A DNA stretch of 64,000 nucleotides from NCBI GenBank assembly GCA_009733575.1, contig ML769437.1, forward strand, positions 1-64,000. Reading direction: 5' to 3'. Below, one piece after another: positions 46,930-58,133 of this stretch. The notes below the pieces were generated by a model. That model searched no databases. It saw nothing but the letters and a program-made list of their open reading frames with translations, and had not been told where the DNA came from. The first letter of the stretch is position 1; each line of letters starts with the position of its first letter. The translations under genes and the position numbers were made by a program. This DNA comes from Gymnopus androsaceus JB14. Its lineage: Eukaryota; Basidiomycota; Agaricomycetes; Agaricales; Omphalotaceae.

Positions 46930-47155
46930 CATTATATGTGAATGTAGTGTAAATCTATGAGTCTGCCTACGTACGATTATAAGCAACTTGTATCGGAAAT
47001 GAGAGTTGCTAAGGAATGGGGACATTGTAATGCAACAAGGTACGGGGGATAATGTAATGCGAACAGACGGTAAATTACGGGGGCCAATGCATTAGGCCTA
47101 CATTGACTATTGATTTAGTTAGATATGGACAACCAATTCACCCTTGAAGGTATGG

Positions 47156-47162
47156 TATATAA
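47156..47162 (+). promoter_or_regulatory. TATA box of the 47.3-kb gene
   Basis: TATATAA lies 100 bp upstream of the ATG at 47262 and is followed by a pyrimidine-rich stretch typical of fungal transcription starts. Confidence 0.6.
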
Positions 47163-47261
47163 TGCGAGAACATTCGTTGATTAGACTTCAGCAAAACCAA
47201 AAGCCGCATACGCATCATACTCCTACATCGTGCACTCTATCATCATCTAGTACCGTCTACG

Positions 47262-47762
47262 ATGTCTTACTTTACCTCTCCCTCCAGCGAATCCTCTTTC
47301 GATTCTAGCGGCATCTTCACATCCACATCCACTCCCAGCTATGCCACGCCTTTGAGGCTATTCATCCCCGCTGCACAATCTCCACGAGAAGTGCACGAAA
47401 CCTACGAGCAGCTGAATCTCAGCTTCGGCTTCGGCTCCAGCTCAAACAGAGGTATCCTCCGTCCTATTAATGATCAGAAGAAGATCGCTTCGGGACTGAG
47501 ATTGAAGAAACTGTGGAAGAGCACCTACATCCTAGTTCTAGTTCCATCTCTGGGACATCACCTCACGTTGAGGGAATCCGAAGGATGCATATTGGATCCA
47601 CATGTATCAGAGCTTCGACAGCTCTGTATTGTACTCCGACTGACTCAGTCACACTCTCGTTCGGATAGTCCGAGCTTCCGTTATAGACCACTGGATTTGG
47701 ATGAGATAGCGGGGAAAACTGCAGGGAAAAGCTTGACCATGTTGTTCCAATTGCCGACTTGA
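47262..47762 (+). CDS. Hypothetical Ser-rich protein
   Basis: A single frame of 166 residues starts MSYFTSPSSESSFDSSGIF and is rich in Ser and Thr over the first 60 residues, with LFIPAAQSPREVHETYEQLN and FGFGSSSNRGIL next. A good TATA box and a pyrimidine-rich leader support transcription. From about residue 76 on a second frame (EIEETVEEHLHP..) is also open for about 55 codons, so an undetected intron or frameshift could change the C-terminus. No known domain. Confidence 0.5.
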   Translation: MSYFTSPSSESSFDSSGIFTSTSTPSYATPLRLFIPAAQSPREVHETYEQLNLSFGFGSSSNRGILRPINDQKKIASGLRLKKLWKSTYILVLVPSLGHHLTLRESEGCILDPHVSELRQLCIVLRLTQSHSRSDSPSFRYRPLDLDEIAGKTAGKSLTMLFQLPT

Positions 47763-48562
47763 CGGGCAGTTGATTAGACAAGTAGCTTCGCAAAAAAGTG
47801 CTACGGATGGGCCATATCATACCACCATGGATAGATAATCCAGAGCAGTAAATAAATCATATTTATTGCTATAGCGAACGTAAAAGATTTGTACACTGGA
47901 TTACATAGATCAAGAATAATTGCTTTGAGATCGTTCCGATGGCCCCGCGACATTGGGCCAGCTACATTACATGGGATCTGCTCGTAGGCTGTGCATAGTG
48001 CTATGAATTATATATACGAGAATGCTGCAGAGCATGCCTCAGTTGGCAAAATCTCGCCTAGAGGCTATGTATTCACTGGTTCGTTTAAGATTACCGCTTC
48101 CTCAATCTCCCCCTCCTCTTTTTTCTGCTCCTGCTTACGCAGCCCCAACCCCGTCCTTATTCCCTACATCTCTCAACCTCCACTCTGATTGCCTCCCTCG
48201 CGAAATACGACAAGATCTGCTGTGCATGATAAGGAGATATGGAGGTATGTGTGCTGAAAAGGATTAGGTAGTTAGTTGGTACCTGTTGGTACATAGAAGT
48301 CGAAAGGCCATGCTCACCCAAAGTTAGCACCAACGGCCCAGTAAGTATTGCCCAGCACATAAGCAAAGTGCCCCGGTGCAGTTTCAGCTCTCACGAGGGA
48401 TTTGTATTTGGCTACTAATGAAGCCAACCGAACGTAAAGAACACAACTAGAATTCATTCAATACAAAGTAAAGAAGTAAGGTGCTATTATATGAGAGGGT
48501 ATAAATATGATAGTTGTTCATAATGCAGGATGAGCACCGAAATCGAGCGGCACCTCAACCAA
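47763..48562. other. Intergenic, nothing recognised
   Basis: 3' flanks of the hypothetical gene and of the monooxygenase gene. Small overlapping frames only. Confidence 0.5.
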
Positions 48563-50517
48563 TTAAAGATTATATCCTTCCAACTGCTGTATAGCCGCTT
48601 TCAGCGAGTCCCCCACGGTAGTAGTCCAACACCATTTCCAGTCAGCGATAATAAGATCAGTCAGCTCGTGCAGCTTTGCAGTAACAGCTGCGGCATCCGC
48701 GTTCCTAAAATCAAAATCGTCATAATGTAGCATGAAATAGCGACTATTCGCGTTGGACTTGGCACTCGTTTCCTGCGTCCATGGGCGTCGTATGTTATCA
48801 TAAATTTGTAGAGCGCGTGGAAGGGTTTCTAGGGTGGTTCGAGAGTGTCCGAGTAGCTCTGCTAGAAAATACGCATCCTAGCAATACGCAGCTGAGAAAA
48901 GCCATTGAATGAACGACGAGAGGTCACTGACCTCGATAGCTTGCCCTGCACCTGTTCCCTGGTCAGCTGAGAAAATCCGGTAAATGAACGATGGGTACCT
49001 GTTCCCTGGTGTGGACTACAGGCATGTGCCTAAATATAAGGATCAGAAACAAAACCAATCGCGTTAACCGAAAAAGCAACGAACTGCATCTCCTATAAAA
49101 ACTAGAGGATCAGAACAGAAAACGATTGCACGAGCTGAAACCGAAACGAACCGAGAAGTACCACGTTCCCCGAAATGAACGTAGGTAGCGGTTTGACCCT
49201 ATGAATAGCCCATTTGGTCGGCCTACGAACGTACTAAATACAGCGAAGGTTAGCCTTTACGGTGAAGGTGAGACTTGTAGGTAAAAGCTCACCTTGAGCC
49301 AACGTTTAACTTGTGGTTCCCAGCTTTCAAAGCGAGTGATATTGAACAACTCGGCTTCGTCAACCTCTTTGCTCCATGGCCCACGATACGGCATGTCCTG
49401 TAACTCGGGTTGTAGATGGAAAAGAGCGAGATTTACTGTCTTCCCCTGTGATACCGGGTAAATGATCAGATGGACGTTCGTTCCAACGTACTACAGAATA
49501 CGGTTAGCCTACATAGATCCATGCTGAACGGAAGGAACTATTCGTACCATAGTTGGTGTCGTCGGAAGGACCAGTAATCCCTTGTCGCAATCTTCTTTTA
49601 GCCTCTCCACGGGTATAAGAGCTCGATAAGCAACCGATCCGACCCAAGACACGTAGTCGGTACAAGCTAGCAGATCTCGTTCGTCCTTGAGATGCCCATT
49701 ATCGCGAGCGATCTCGGCCTGTTCTCGAAGAAGGCAATTTCTGACGACAGACTTGATTCCGTCGCATCCGACCAGCACCTGTAAAAGAGATATGAGAAAA
49801 AAAACAGACAAGGTTCAAGTCGTCGCAGCACATCACAAATGCCATGTGTTCCGTCCTCGAATGAAAGATGTATAGGACCCCCATATCGGTCTTGCGAATA
49901 AGACTTGAGCCGTTTAGAGTGATGGATCCGACAAGATGGCGATACGTGCTGAGCAAGAACCTGCTGAAATTGCGCTCGGTGAAAAGTTAGCATAGGGCCT
50001 TCATGACGTACGCGTCGGTGAGATGATAATGGACGATTGCTAAAACCTGCGCACCACGACTGAACATGTTGCCAAATGTGAACCCGTTCGATTGATCGCT
50101 CTTTCTGAAAGAGAAGCTATGGGCTACAAGGGGCATCCATCGATCACGAAGAAGAAGGAGAGTCAGTACTCAGAGCCAAAACTGTCCAAGAGTGGAACTC
50201 ACCCGTACCATCCATGGGTGAAGCCGACGTAATCTTAGCCATTTCCTCATCCAATCCCAGTGCACATAGTACATTCCAAGCTCGAGGCCACAGTCCAATA
50301 CCAGCACCAAACGGAGAGAATTTAGATGCAGACTCATAGATGTTGACGGAGATGTCTGGAAATTTTGCTAAAGCACAAGCGTGAGCAAGCCCTCCGATAC
50401 CACCACCACTGCGCAAAACAAAACGAAACGAAAAAAAAAAAGTTAGGTTCGAGTAACAAGCTCTATAACATGAACAAGAACGCACCATATAGCAACCCTG
50501 AATTTTACGACTCCCAT
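48563..50517 (-). CDS. FAD-dependent monooxygenase (salicylate-hydroxylase-like), eleven exons
   Basis: Eleven exons splice into 452 residues: 50517-50486, 50408-50203, 50123-50055, 49998-49832, 49778-49548, 49490-49293, 49233-49152, 49092-49085, 49029-48999, 48951-48932 and 48877-48563; all phases fit. Motifs in order are the Rossmann dinucleotide motif VAICGGGIGGLAHACALAKF, the second FAD/NADPH motif VLVGCDGIKSVVR, GTNVHLIIYPVSQGKTVNLA, and the ribose-binding GDAAHACSPHQGTGAGQAIE. This is the class A flavoprotein hydroxylase family (UbiH/NahG-like), which hydroxylates aromatic substrates with NAD(P)H and O2. The substrate is unknown and there is no signal peptide. Exon 8 has only eight bases, and introns 5/6, 7/8 and 9/10 resemble each other in pairs (see findings). 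Confidence 0.88.
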
Positions 50518-51939
50518 TTTGCGAGGCAAGTTTCGGAAAGCCCTCAGTATCCAAAGCCTATGAAGCAGACTCCAAAGCGATTCTTTTGTGGATCCACATA
50601 TGACAGAGGTTATAATCAAGAACGATTAAATCAAGATTGTGGCGTTGAGCTTCGACTCGGGAATGGAATCGGTTAGGTTTCTTTGAGTCCCAGTAGATCT
50701 TGGTTACGGTTCACAACAACTTAGGGCAAAGTATGAAAAGCCGATACGATAGCAAGGTGCATCTATAGCGAAAATATTTCATAGTCCGACCGTAGGGGTA
50801 TCAGAGCATAAAATCCGCGGCGGTATGTGCCTTGGAAGAACGTGGTCGGAGCAGCTTCCGTTCTTTGTACGGGGAGAAGCGGAAAGGCTTCTGAACGAGC
50901 GAGCGCATTTTTGTCATCCGCAGAGAGAAACGTACACTTTGGCGAGCTAATATTTATATGAGTCAGCGCAACGGAGTTCGATGTCTACTGAGCTCACGAT
51001 TGAATAGAAAAAGCAGATCGTTGTTGGGCTGGAATGGCCGTTCTAGCCCTCGCATGCCCGATACGAGGTTAATAATTAAAAATTGAACCTAAGCACTGAA
51101 AGAAGATACGCGGCATTGTTGATGGATCATGGGTAGAAGAGCTCGCGAACAGAACAAGAGGCGGAAAGATGGTCCGCGGGGTTCTGGAAGTGAAGCAAAG
51201 GGATTTCCTTCGCGGTCGGTGGTCCAAGTTCCAAGTATTGAGTAGAAGCTCCCAATCTATTGCCATACGCGATGCCTCCTCGATGCGCCCTCGCCTGTAG
51301 AGCGCTTACATCGCCGGTAAGAAAATCTCCGAGGTGAAAGAGCTTCTGGCGTATCACGAATTAGGATGCTCTTGGTTTTCGGAGCTGCAGGGGAAGAGAG
51401 AGTCATTATTCGGTATAGGCTGGCGGAATGATGGGAGGCACAGGCCAAGGGACAATGAGACAGTTTAAAGGGAAGACATTGGATTAGACAAGGGAGCACA
51501 AGTTGAAGTTCAGAATTGAGCGCTTCAACCATGTGCCTGGATAGGCGCCACGCGTGGAAGTAATATTTGCTGCTATCAACTGCTATCTGTACAATACCAA
51601 TAATTTCTCGCAAATTTGCGCGCAATATGCTAGTAAGCGCAGATGACCTGTTGCATTACAGAGTTTTTGAGTGACCATGTACTTAGGTCGATGTGAGTAA
51701 GTACTTATTCTACTTATTTATTACAATCCACCATCCCACACTTTTTCAAGATCCTACGTCGATCATTGTGATATCGGGCCAAGCAAGGACATCTAGAAAG
51801 GGCAGTTGCCATTCAATCACATCTGCAGGACCTTTTCGTGGATTCACCGGAAGTCCCTGTCCGGGATGGATTGTATGCGTACCTGGCGTGCCAACTAAAT
51901 GTAGAATACTTGTTCAAGGCACGCAGACAGTGTTTCCGA
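50518..51939. other. Intergenic, nothing recognised
   Basis: 5' flank of the monooxygenase gene and a long stretch with overlapping small frames on both strands (the largest, minus 51257-51625, without features). Confidence 0.45.
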
Positions 51940-52472
51940 CCGCAAAGGAAGAGAAATACCCCAGCCCATGAAAATGTACCAATAGATTAACGCGGATCAT
52001 AGATCATTCACCGCAGAGGTTGGCCGTCACTGCTCTAGGCTAATGTACAGAACGATACAGGACCAAGCCTGCAAGCACGATTTTTCGGTACAGTCAGACT
52101 GAGTCAGTGCTGTAGATTTTTTTGGGCCAGCTGACTTCAGCTTTGAAATTTCGGAGCGGAATGACTACGCCATCTGCTTCTCTTCTCGACAGTTGTAGCA
52201 GACATGAATCAGAGAATGACTTCATTTGTTTTCGGAAGACTATCGCTTGGTCATCGCCAAACACTTCTTTTTCCCTTTCCCCCTTCAAGGGCAGCAAGCA
52301 GAATCCTTGAGCGGAAACTCAATTTTTGGTGAATTGGCGATTTGAACGTCGACGATATCTGGACTACCCTTGTCCGAGAGACGAGGCAAGTCTGTCAGGA
52401 ATCTGTCAATGCAGCTTCCGATCCCGACGCTTTAAGTATTTGCAAGTCCCGTTGTTTCCCTTGAACTCTGCC
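51940..52472 (+). pseudogene. Duplicated 5' end of the LanC-like gene
   Basis: It matches 57630-58322 in order: aggaagagaaatacccca, gattaacgcggatcatagat, ggccagctgacttcagcttt, the cttggtcatcgccaaacact block, then the coding start of the LanC-like gene (DDIWTTLVRE, VNAASDPDAL). It lacks the methionine region and has a stop-bearing frame after DAL. It covers the promoter and first exon only, so it is a dead partial duplicate. Confidence 0.8.
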
Positions 52473-52479
52473 GTCCACT

Positions 52480-53010
52480 CTCACCCACATTGGATATCGC
52501 GGTCTATTTTTCTGTTGTTTCTTTGGTCGGAGCCGACGGGACGATGAAGAAGAGGAAGGGGGAATACTCCGGCGCTCAATAGTCATGGACATATCTGATA
52601 CTGGAACCGCATCATACTGATGCTGAGGGTGAGGATGAGGGTTATAGTATTGCTATTGCTGATAGGATTGATCAGGGTGGTACTGATTATGATATGTTAG
52701 GAGGTAGGACTGGGAGCGAACCAAACTGGATCCATGACGTACGCAGCGCCCCCGCCGCTAGCCAAAGCAGAACCTGGTCCGGGTCGCAGCCAACGATAAC
52801 GCGGGATATGCCAATGGTGTGTAATCGTATGGACCTGCAGTATGAGAGGTGTCATTGGGAGGAAGGAAAGAGGGCTGCCATTTACGTAGCCTGAACCTGC
52901 ACTTGAGTCTTCTCCTGGTCGTTGTAGTAGTAATACGGGTATTGTTCGGATGGAGGAGGTAGCTGAGGGGGTCCTTGGGAGGCGCTTGGGTGAACAACAA
53001 TGACGGGATG
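52480..53010 (-). pseudogene. Relic of a Gln/Pro/Tyr-rich protein
   Basis: On the minus strand, blocks rich in Q, P, Y and H appear in different frames: HPSASQGPPQLPPPSEQYPY with YYYN, then a Gly/Ser/Pro block, then YHPDQSYQQ, a stop, QYYNPHPHPQHQYDAVPVSD and a basic tail RRSIPPSSSSSSRRLRPKKQ. This looks like a low-complexity region of a transcription factor or RNA-binding protein, broken by a stop and frame changes and fused to the LanC-like duplicate. I do not recognise the parent gene. Confidence 0.4.
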
Positions 53011-53745
53011 TCTTTACTGTAATGAAACTTAATTCAATGGAAAATATAGATTACTTGTTGCGAATCTTCTGAGTCCTATAGCTATATTTGCTGCAACGAA
53101 ACGGTTTATTTCGGACAGACCCTGCGTCGACCTCGGTCCAGTACCACTTTTCTTATTACTGAAAGTATGCATCACTTATTAGTAGACACACCGAGACTCG
53201 GAATTATTCGGGACCACGAAAATGTACTGAGACGACAGTGTTGTTGATCTCGAGTGGGTTTTTATCCGCAGGACGGTTCGAAAGGATCGAGGAACAATTG
53301 AGAGAGAGAGATGGAGAAGCCAGTGTTCTAGATAACAGTTAGTTCAAGCCTTGTATGAGAAACGATAATAACACCTTTTTCGCCAATCTTAATCTGCAAC
53401 TCAATACGCGTACTCTCAATATATACAAAATTCCTACCTATAGCTCTGACCTGATACGAAATCTCCCCATTCTCTCCTACAAAAATATCCTCAGGCCCTC
53501 CTTTCCAACCAGTTTCTCATCAATGATCATCATAAGTAATAAGCGTCAACCTCAGAGTCTTTCTTGTCAGTCACCGGACAGTCTCCTTTACAGTATATTG
53601 TATGCGCCTACGCCAGCGCGGACTTAGTATTTGAATGAAGCTAGACCGGAGGCGGTGAGGAGGTGACTCCTTCGCGCTTGATGATATAAGTAAAGACTTG
53701 CTGTATGGGCGCTTAAAAGCTGTCGTCTCTTTACCTCCGTTACAT
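53011..53745. other. Intergenic, nothing recognised
   Basis: AT-rich upstream region of the DUF6535 gene; no gene seen. Confidence 0.5.
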
Positions 53746-56559
53746 ATGACTCGGATAGGGCATGCTACGCAGGATGGTCGAGGATATGAATCCAGAGCCT
53801 TACTTGAGCCGTCAGATGTCTGGAAACATGGGGGAGGATCAACACAAACCTCGCTCTTCGGACATTGGGAGCACTGTGTTACCGCCGTACGTGACTTTGA
53901 CCAGGATTTTGTCGGGAATTGGCGAGGAGATATGGACAACGTCTTGATTTTCGTATGTACTGGTTCTTCAAATCTCACTGTACAATGGTTGCTGACTCTT
54001 ATAGGCGGCACTGTTTTCTGCAATTGTCACCGCATTCATTATTGAATCGTATCAATCGTTAAGCCAGGATCCAACTACCCAATTGCTCTCGGAAATCGTC
54101 GCACGGCTGAACCAAAGCAGCACCACCAGTACAGCGGATAATACTTCATTCTCACCTGATACCTCTTCAGTGATAATCAATGTATTTTGGTTTACCAGCC
54201 TCATTCTTAGTGTAAATACGGCAGTCATGGCTATTGTAATCAAGCAGTGGCTGCTGGACTACACATGGAACATTTCTTCCAAACCCGCCTCCCCACAGAG
54301 TGTCCTTGTATCTCGACAGTTTCGATACGAAGGACTAATCAAATGGAAGCTTCCTCTGATGGTAGCACTCGTCCCAGTTTTACTTTTAACTGCTGTCCTC
54401 TGCTTCTTCGCTGGTCTTTTGTGCTTAGTGTGGACGCTACATGCTACTGTAGCCGCCTTTTGCACAGTGCTTGTATTCGCGGCCTTGCTATTCCTTGGTC
54501 TCACTTCCCTCTTTCCAGCCATACATTTGGACTGTCCCTACCGTTCCCCACAGTCGTGGATGGCTTATTATATCAAGCAGCGATATTCCGCACTGTTCAA
54601 TAATATACCCTCACCCAAAAGCTGGTACGATGTGGTGTTGGACCATGCAAATGCTCAAGGAGGACAAGAGTATGCTGTGAGGGCATTGAAATGGTGTCAC
54701 GCCGCTTTTGACGCATCCGACTCATCCTTGTTTTCCAATCTTTGGAAGTGCGCATGCGATCTTGAGGCATCCATAGCTTCTCACACTTTATGCGCCATGT
54801 TCTGTAATTTAAATGTACCTGAACATTCGACGGCGGACAAGTATATCATGTCATTGCTCAATGTGTCAGAGCTTGAGCGAGGATATGAAATTATTCTTCG
54901 AGAGATTCCTACAGTCTCGGAGACTGCAAACCATGTCCATACTTTGGCTTCCATATTTCCAGCTGTCTCTAAACCTTCTCCGGGTGCAGCACATCTGATC
55001 AAGCTTGTTTTCGAGCAACATCTAACTCTTTCTGATGATCAATGGCTACTTCTCGGGATAGAGGTTCTTGAAGCTATAGAACATGTTCTTGTCTTCCTGA
55101 CAGAATGGGTTTTGATCCAGATTCATGTGAGTGGAAGGTACTATAACATGTAATTTTAGTGCTCACTCACATTGCTATGTCTAGTTGACATCCTTCTCCA
55201 TGCCGTTCTTCGATACTCGGAAAAATTGTCTCCTACAGCGCCCTCGAATCTTTTGAACCGTATCTTCATCCTTTCTAGCTCCGCAACACTTGCATTATGG
55301 CCCCACAAATGTAACGTAGGGCGACATAATGAAGGAATGTGCACGCTATTCAGAGCCATGGAATCCTATGCTGCCTCAGTCCTTCAGTCTACTCAGTATT
55401 CTCATCGAGAAGTCCAGAGTTATATCGACATGTGGCTAAAAATGTTATCAAATGCTAGCGAGGTTGTATTGGAGGAACAAGTTCAATTAAAAGTGTATAG
55501 TTTGTTGAAAGTCCTGTTCGCCGGGTACAGGGACCAAGCTTGGGCCATCTCAGGCCCGGACCTTTTGAAGGTGATCTCGGTGTGGGGCGACTCCGAGGTC
55601 TGTGGTGTGTTCTCAGTTACAACCGTTGCATATTCATGGCTCTTTATCATAGATGATCTGTTTCATTTGCGAAAAACTCACAGAACAACGGAAGGAGATG
55701 ACACTCAATGATTCAATCGAAATTTGGTGGTTTAGTGACTTATCCGAGACCACTAAAGCTCGTATCATTGGGGCTCTCGCTAGTTCTGTCTCTCTCTTGT
55801 CATGGACTCCATCAATTACTGAAAAACTCAATCGCCTGTTGTACTGGGCCTCAGCAGCGCAGGTAATGGTCAAAAATGATCCAGCAATTAGCATTGATGA
55901 ATCTGCTACCATTATTTTTCACTTGGTTGATGCGTTGACGGTTCTAGAGGGCAGTAACCAACCATCTGAGTGGGCTCTGCTGGAGGTGATGGATAGTATC
56001 CGGTTCTGGGCTTACCAAACCTACTATATATCAGAAAAACACCCAAGTAGTAGAGGCAAAAATACACCACAGCTTCTCCTTGTTTCGAAAGAGCTTGAGC
56101 CAATACGTACGTGACACGCTCTCTTGTCTTTTTTGCGGACATCTTTGACTAAAAACTCTTATAGTCATTCAGTCAGGGAAGGCACTCGGAAAGTATATCT
56201 GCGACCGATTAACCGACCAAAGCAGGCCCTATCAAGAGAATGCAGTATATATAGGTTCTGCTGCTCTCAATCTTTACCAGAGACTCCATCTTCCCATCGA
56301 TGAGTTGGTGAATGCCATGACAACCTTTTTAGAGGCGGGTGATGCTGGAGAACTACTGCCTCTAGGGAATGATATCAGGAACTGGGTTGAAGTACTAGAT
56401 CTAGGTGCTAGCGCAGATCCTCTTCTTAAAGCCATGCGGAAAACATTCAGAAGTTGGAGTGGATCTTTGTCAAAGCAACGCCGTCATGCGACATTGGAGA
56501 TTATCGAAGAGCGAATATCTAACGGGTACACTGGAGTGGCTGATAAGCAGTTAAATTAG
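53746..56559 (+). CDS. DUF6535-type membrane protein
   Basis: Five exons (53746-53952, 54005-55126, 55160-55597, 55653-56106, 56165-56559) give about 870 residues. The N-terminal DUF6535 domain is clear: VRDFDQDFVGNWRGDMDNVL, then the helix AALFSAIVTAFIIESYQSLS, INVFWFTSLILSVNTAVMAI, VIKQWLLDY, FRYEGLIKWKLPLMVALVPV, two more helices and CPYRSPQSWMAYY. A long, mostly helical cytosolic C-terminal region follows. The domain is widespread and expanded in Agaricomycetes; its function is unknown. The start at 53746 is the first ATG in frame. Unspliced frames stop at each junction, and intron boundaries fit in phase. Confidence 0.85.
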
Positions 56560-58133
56560 AGCAAAGTCGATGTATCAACGGAGACAAGTTTACACTATAC
56601 TTAAACATCGATGACTTGACTCACAGCTAACTAGAGGAAGACAGTTACCGAAATGAAGAATGAATATGACGTTGCTATCATCATTCAACTACGGTTGCAT
56701 CAAGACTATAGCTACATCATCGATCAGTTCATGATCAGTCATCTATCTGGCTGGCGAGTGTTAGATACAGTAAGGGCAGTCATTGTCGATAAAACCCTGA
56801 AGGGGAAGGTGCAAGGAAGCAAGATTGATTACTGAATTTTGAATACTGTGAATAGTGTTTTATAACAAAGTCTAAGGAAGCAGATACATATATGCAATGT
56901 GCAGAGCAGCCAACCTATGACCAAGTACTTCCAACACTTTATCTGTTATAGTAGGAACCGGGGAGGCTCGTCAGACTCACCACCACCGTCCCCGTGTTGG
57001 AATATTGATCGGTATCCAGTCCGGCACTCACACCGCCGCTGCCCTTTTTATCTATTTTCCCGATTCCCCTATCTTACTTACATATATAACCTGTACCGTC
57101 GCTACCGGAACCCTTGCGCGTTTGCTGCGGGTTCCCTGCCTATACAGATTTTTCCCTCCTTCGCTCACATCTCAGGGTCTAATCCAACACCCCGCTTCAC
57201 CCATTCTTCAAGTTGCCTTTGTCTTTGTCCGGCACCAAAGCTGACTATTTTTATTTCTTGATAGTTGATACAATACACATCGCCGCGGATTCAGATCACA
57301 TAGCGCAGAGTTATGATCAAGTACAGTAAGTACTTCAAGTTTAAGTTAGATCCGGTCATTTTTGGCAAGTCGGAATGGGGTGTGAAGTGGGTGAGAATTT
57401 GGATTTGGAGAGAGCGACATTGGGATTCGGAGGAAGTAGTGAGAAGTGAGGGAAGTGAGAAATAGTTCAGGGGGAAGAGGAGTGGTGGTGAAGTAGAATG
57501 AAGTTCCATGCCTGTCTTTTAGTTCGCTCATTACTTCAGCTCTAGATCTTAGCCTTGCATATTCATTTTCTATTCCTGGTGCCCCAACCCGGACCTCATC
57601 ATCTCATGTTCAAGGGACATGTTCCCAACCGCCAAAGGAAGAGAAATACCCCAACCCTAGTAGAAAATCACACATAGATTAACGCGGATCATAGATAATT
57701 CACCGCAGAGCGGCCAGGAACGTAAAAGGACTTCAGGATCACAGCTACAGATTTTTTCGGCCAGCTGACTTCAGCTTTGACATTCCTCGGAGCGGAATAA
57801 CTATAAACTACGTCATCTACCTCTCTTCCCGGAGTCCGACAATTTTTTTGATGGTTGTAGCAACCGGAGGAATGACTTCATTTGTTTTCTGAAGACTAAT
57901 CACTTGGTCATCGCCAAACACTTTCCCTTTTTCCCCCTCTTTCCAAGGGCAGCAAAGCAAACAGACTTACTTACTTCTTGAGCGGAAACTAAATTGTTCC
58001 AACGGGAAATAGCTCGCTTTTGACGAGCTCGATGAGGTGAAAAATAATAATCAGTAAACATGAGGTCATTTTCTTCAAAAACGACGTCTATACTCACTCT
58101 TGTCTTGTGTACTACATCCAGGTCAAATTCGAT
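56560..58133. other. Intergenic; LanC-like promoter region on the right
   Basis: No gene I can support to 57600. 57630-58133 is the 5' region of the LanC-like gene, recognisable because it was duplicated to 51.9 kb. A small plus-strand frame at 56653-56835 has no features. Confidence 0.5.

Larger units (their letters stand above)
46374..47100. mobile_element. 727-bp TIR element carrying telomere-like and tRNA-like sequence
   Basis: The ends are inverted copies over about 57 bp: TAAGCCTAATG.ATTGGCCCC, then GTAATTTACC, then ATTACATTATCCCCC (left 46374-46430, right 47042-47100). The interior holds a G/C-rich block (46560-46650), C-rich telomere-like repeats, a large hairpin and a tRNA-like stretch. 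There is no transposase. The right end lies 55 bp upstream of the TATA box of the next gene. Confidence 0.75.

Noticed and set aside
54247..54603. 118-codon frame inside the DUF6535 gene
   Set aside because: Shadow of the real frame, which carries the conserved domain.
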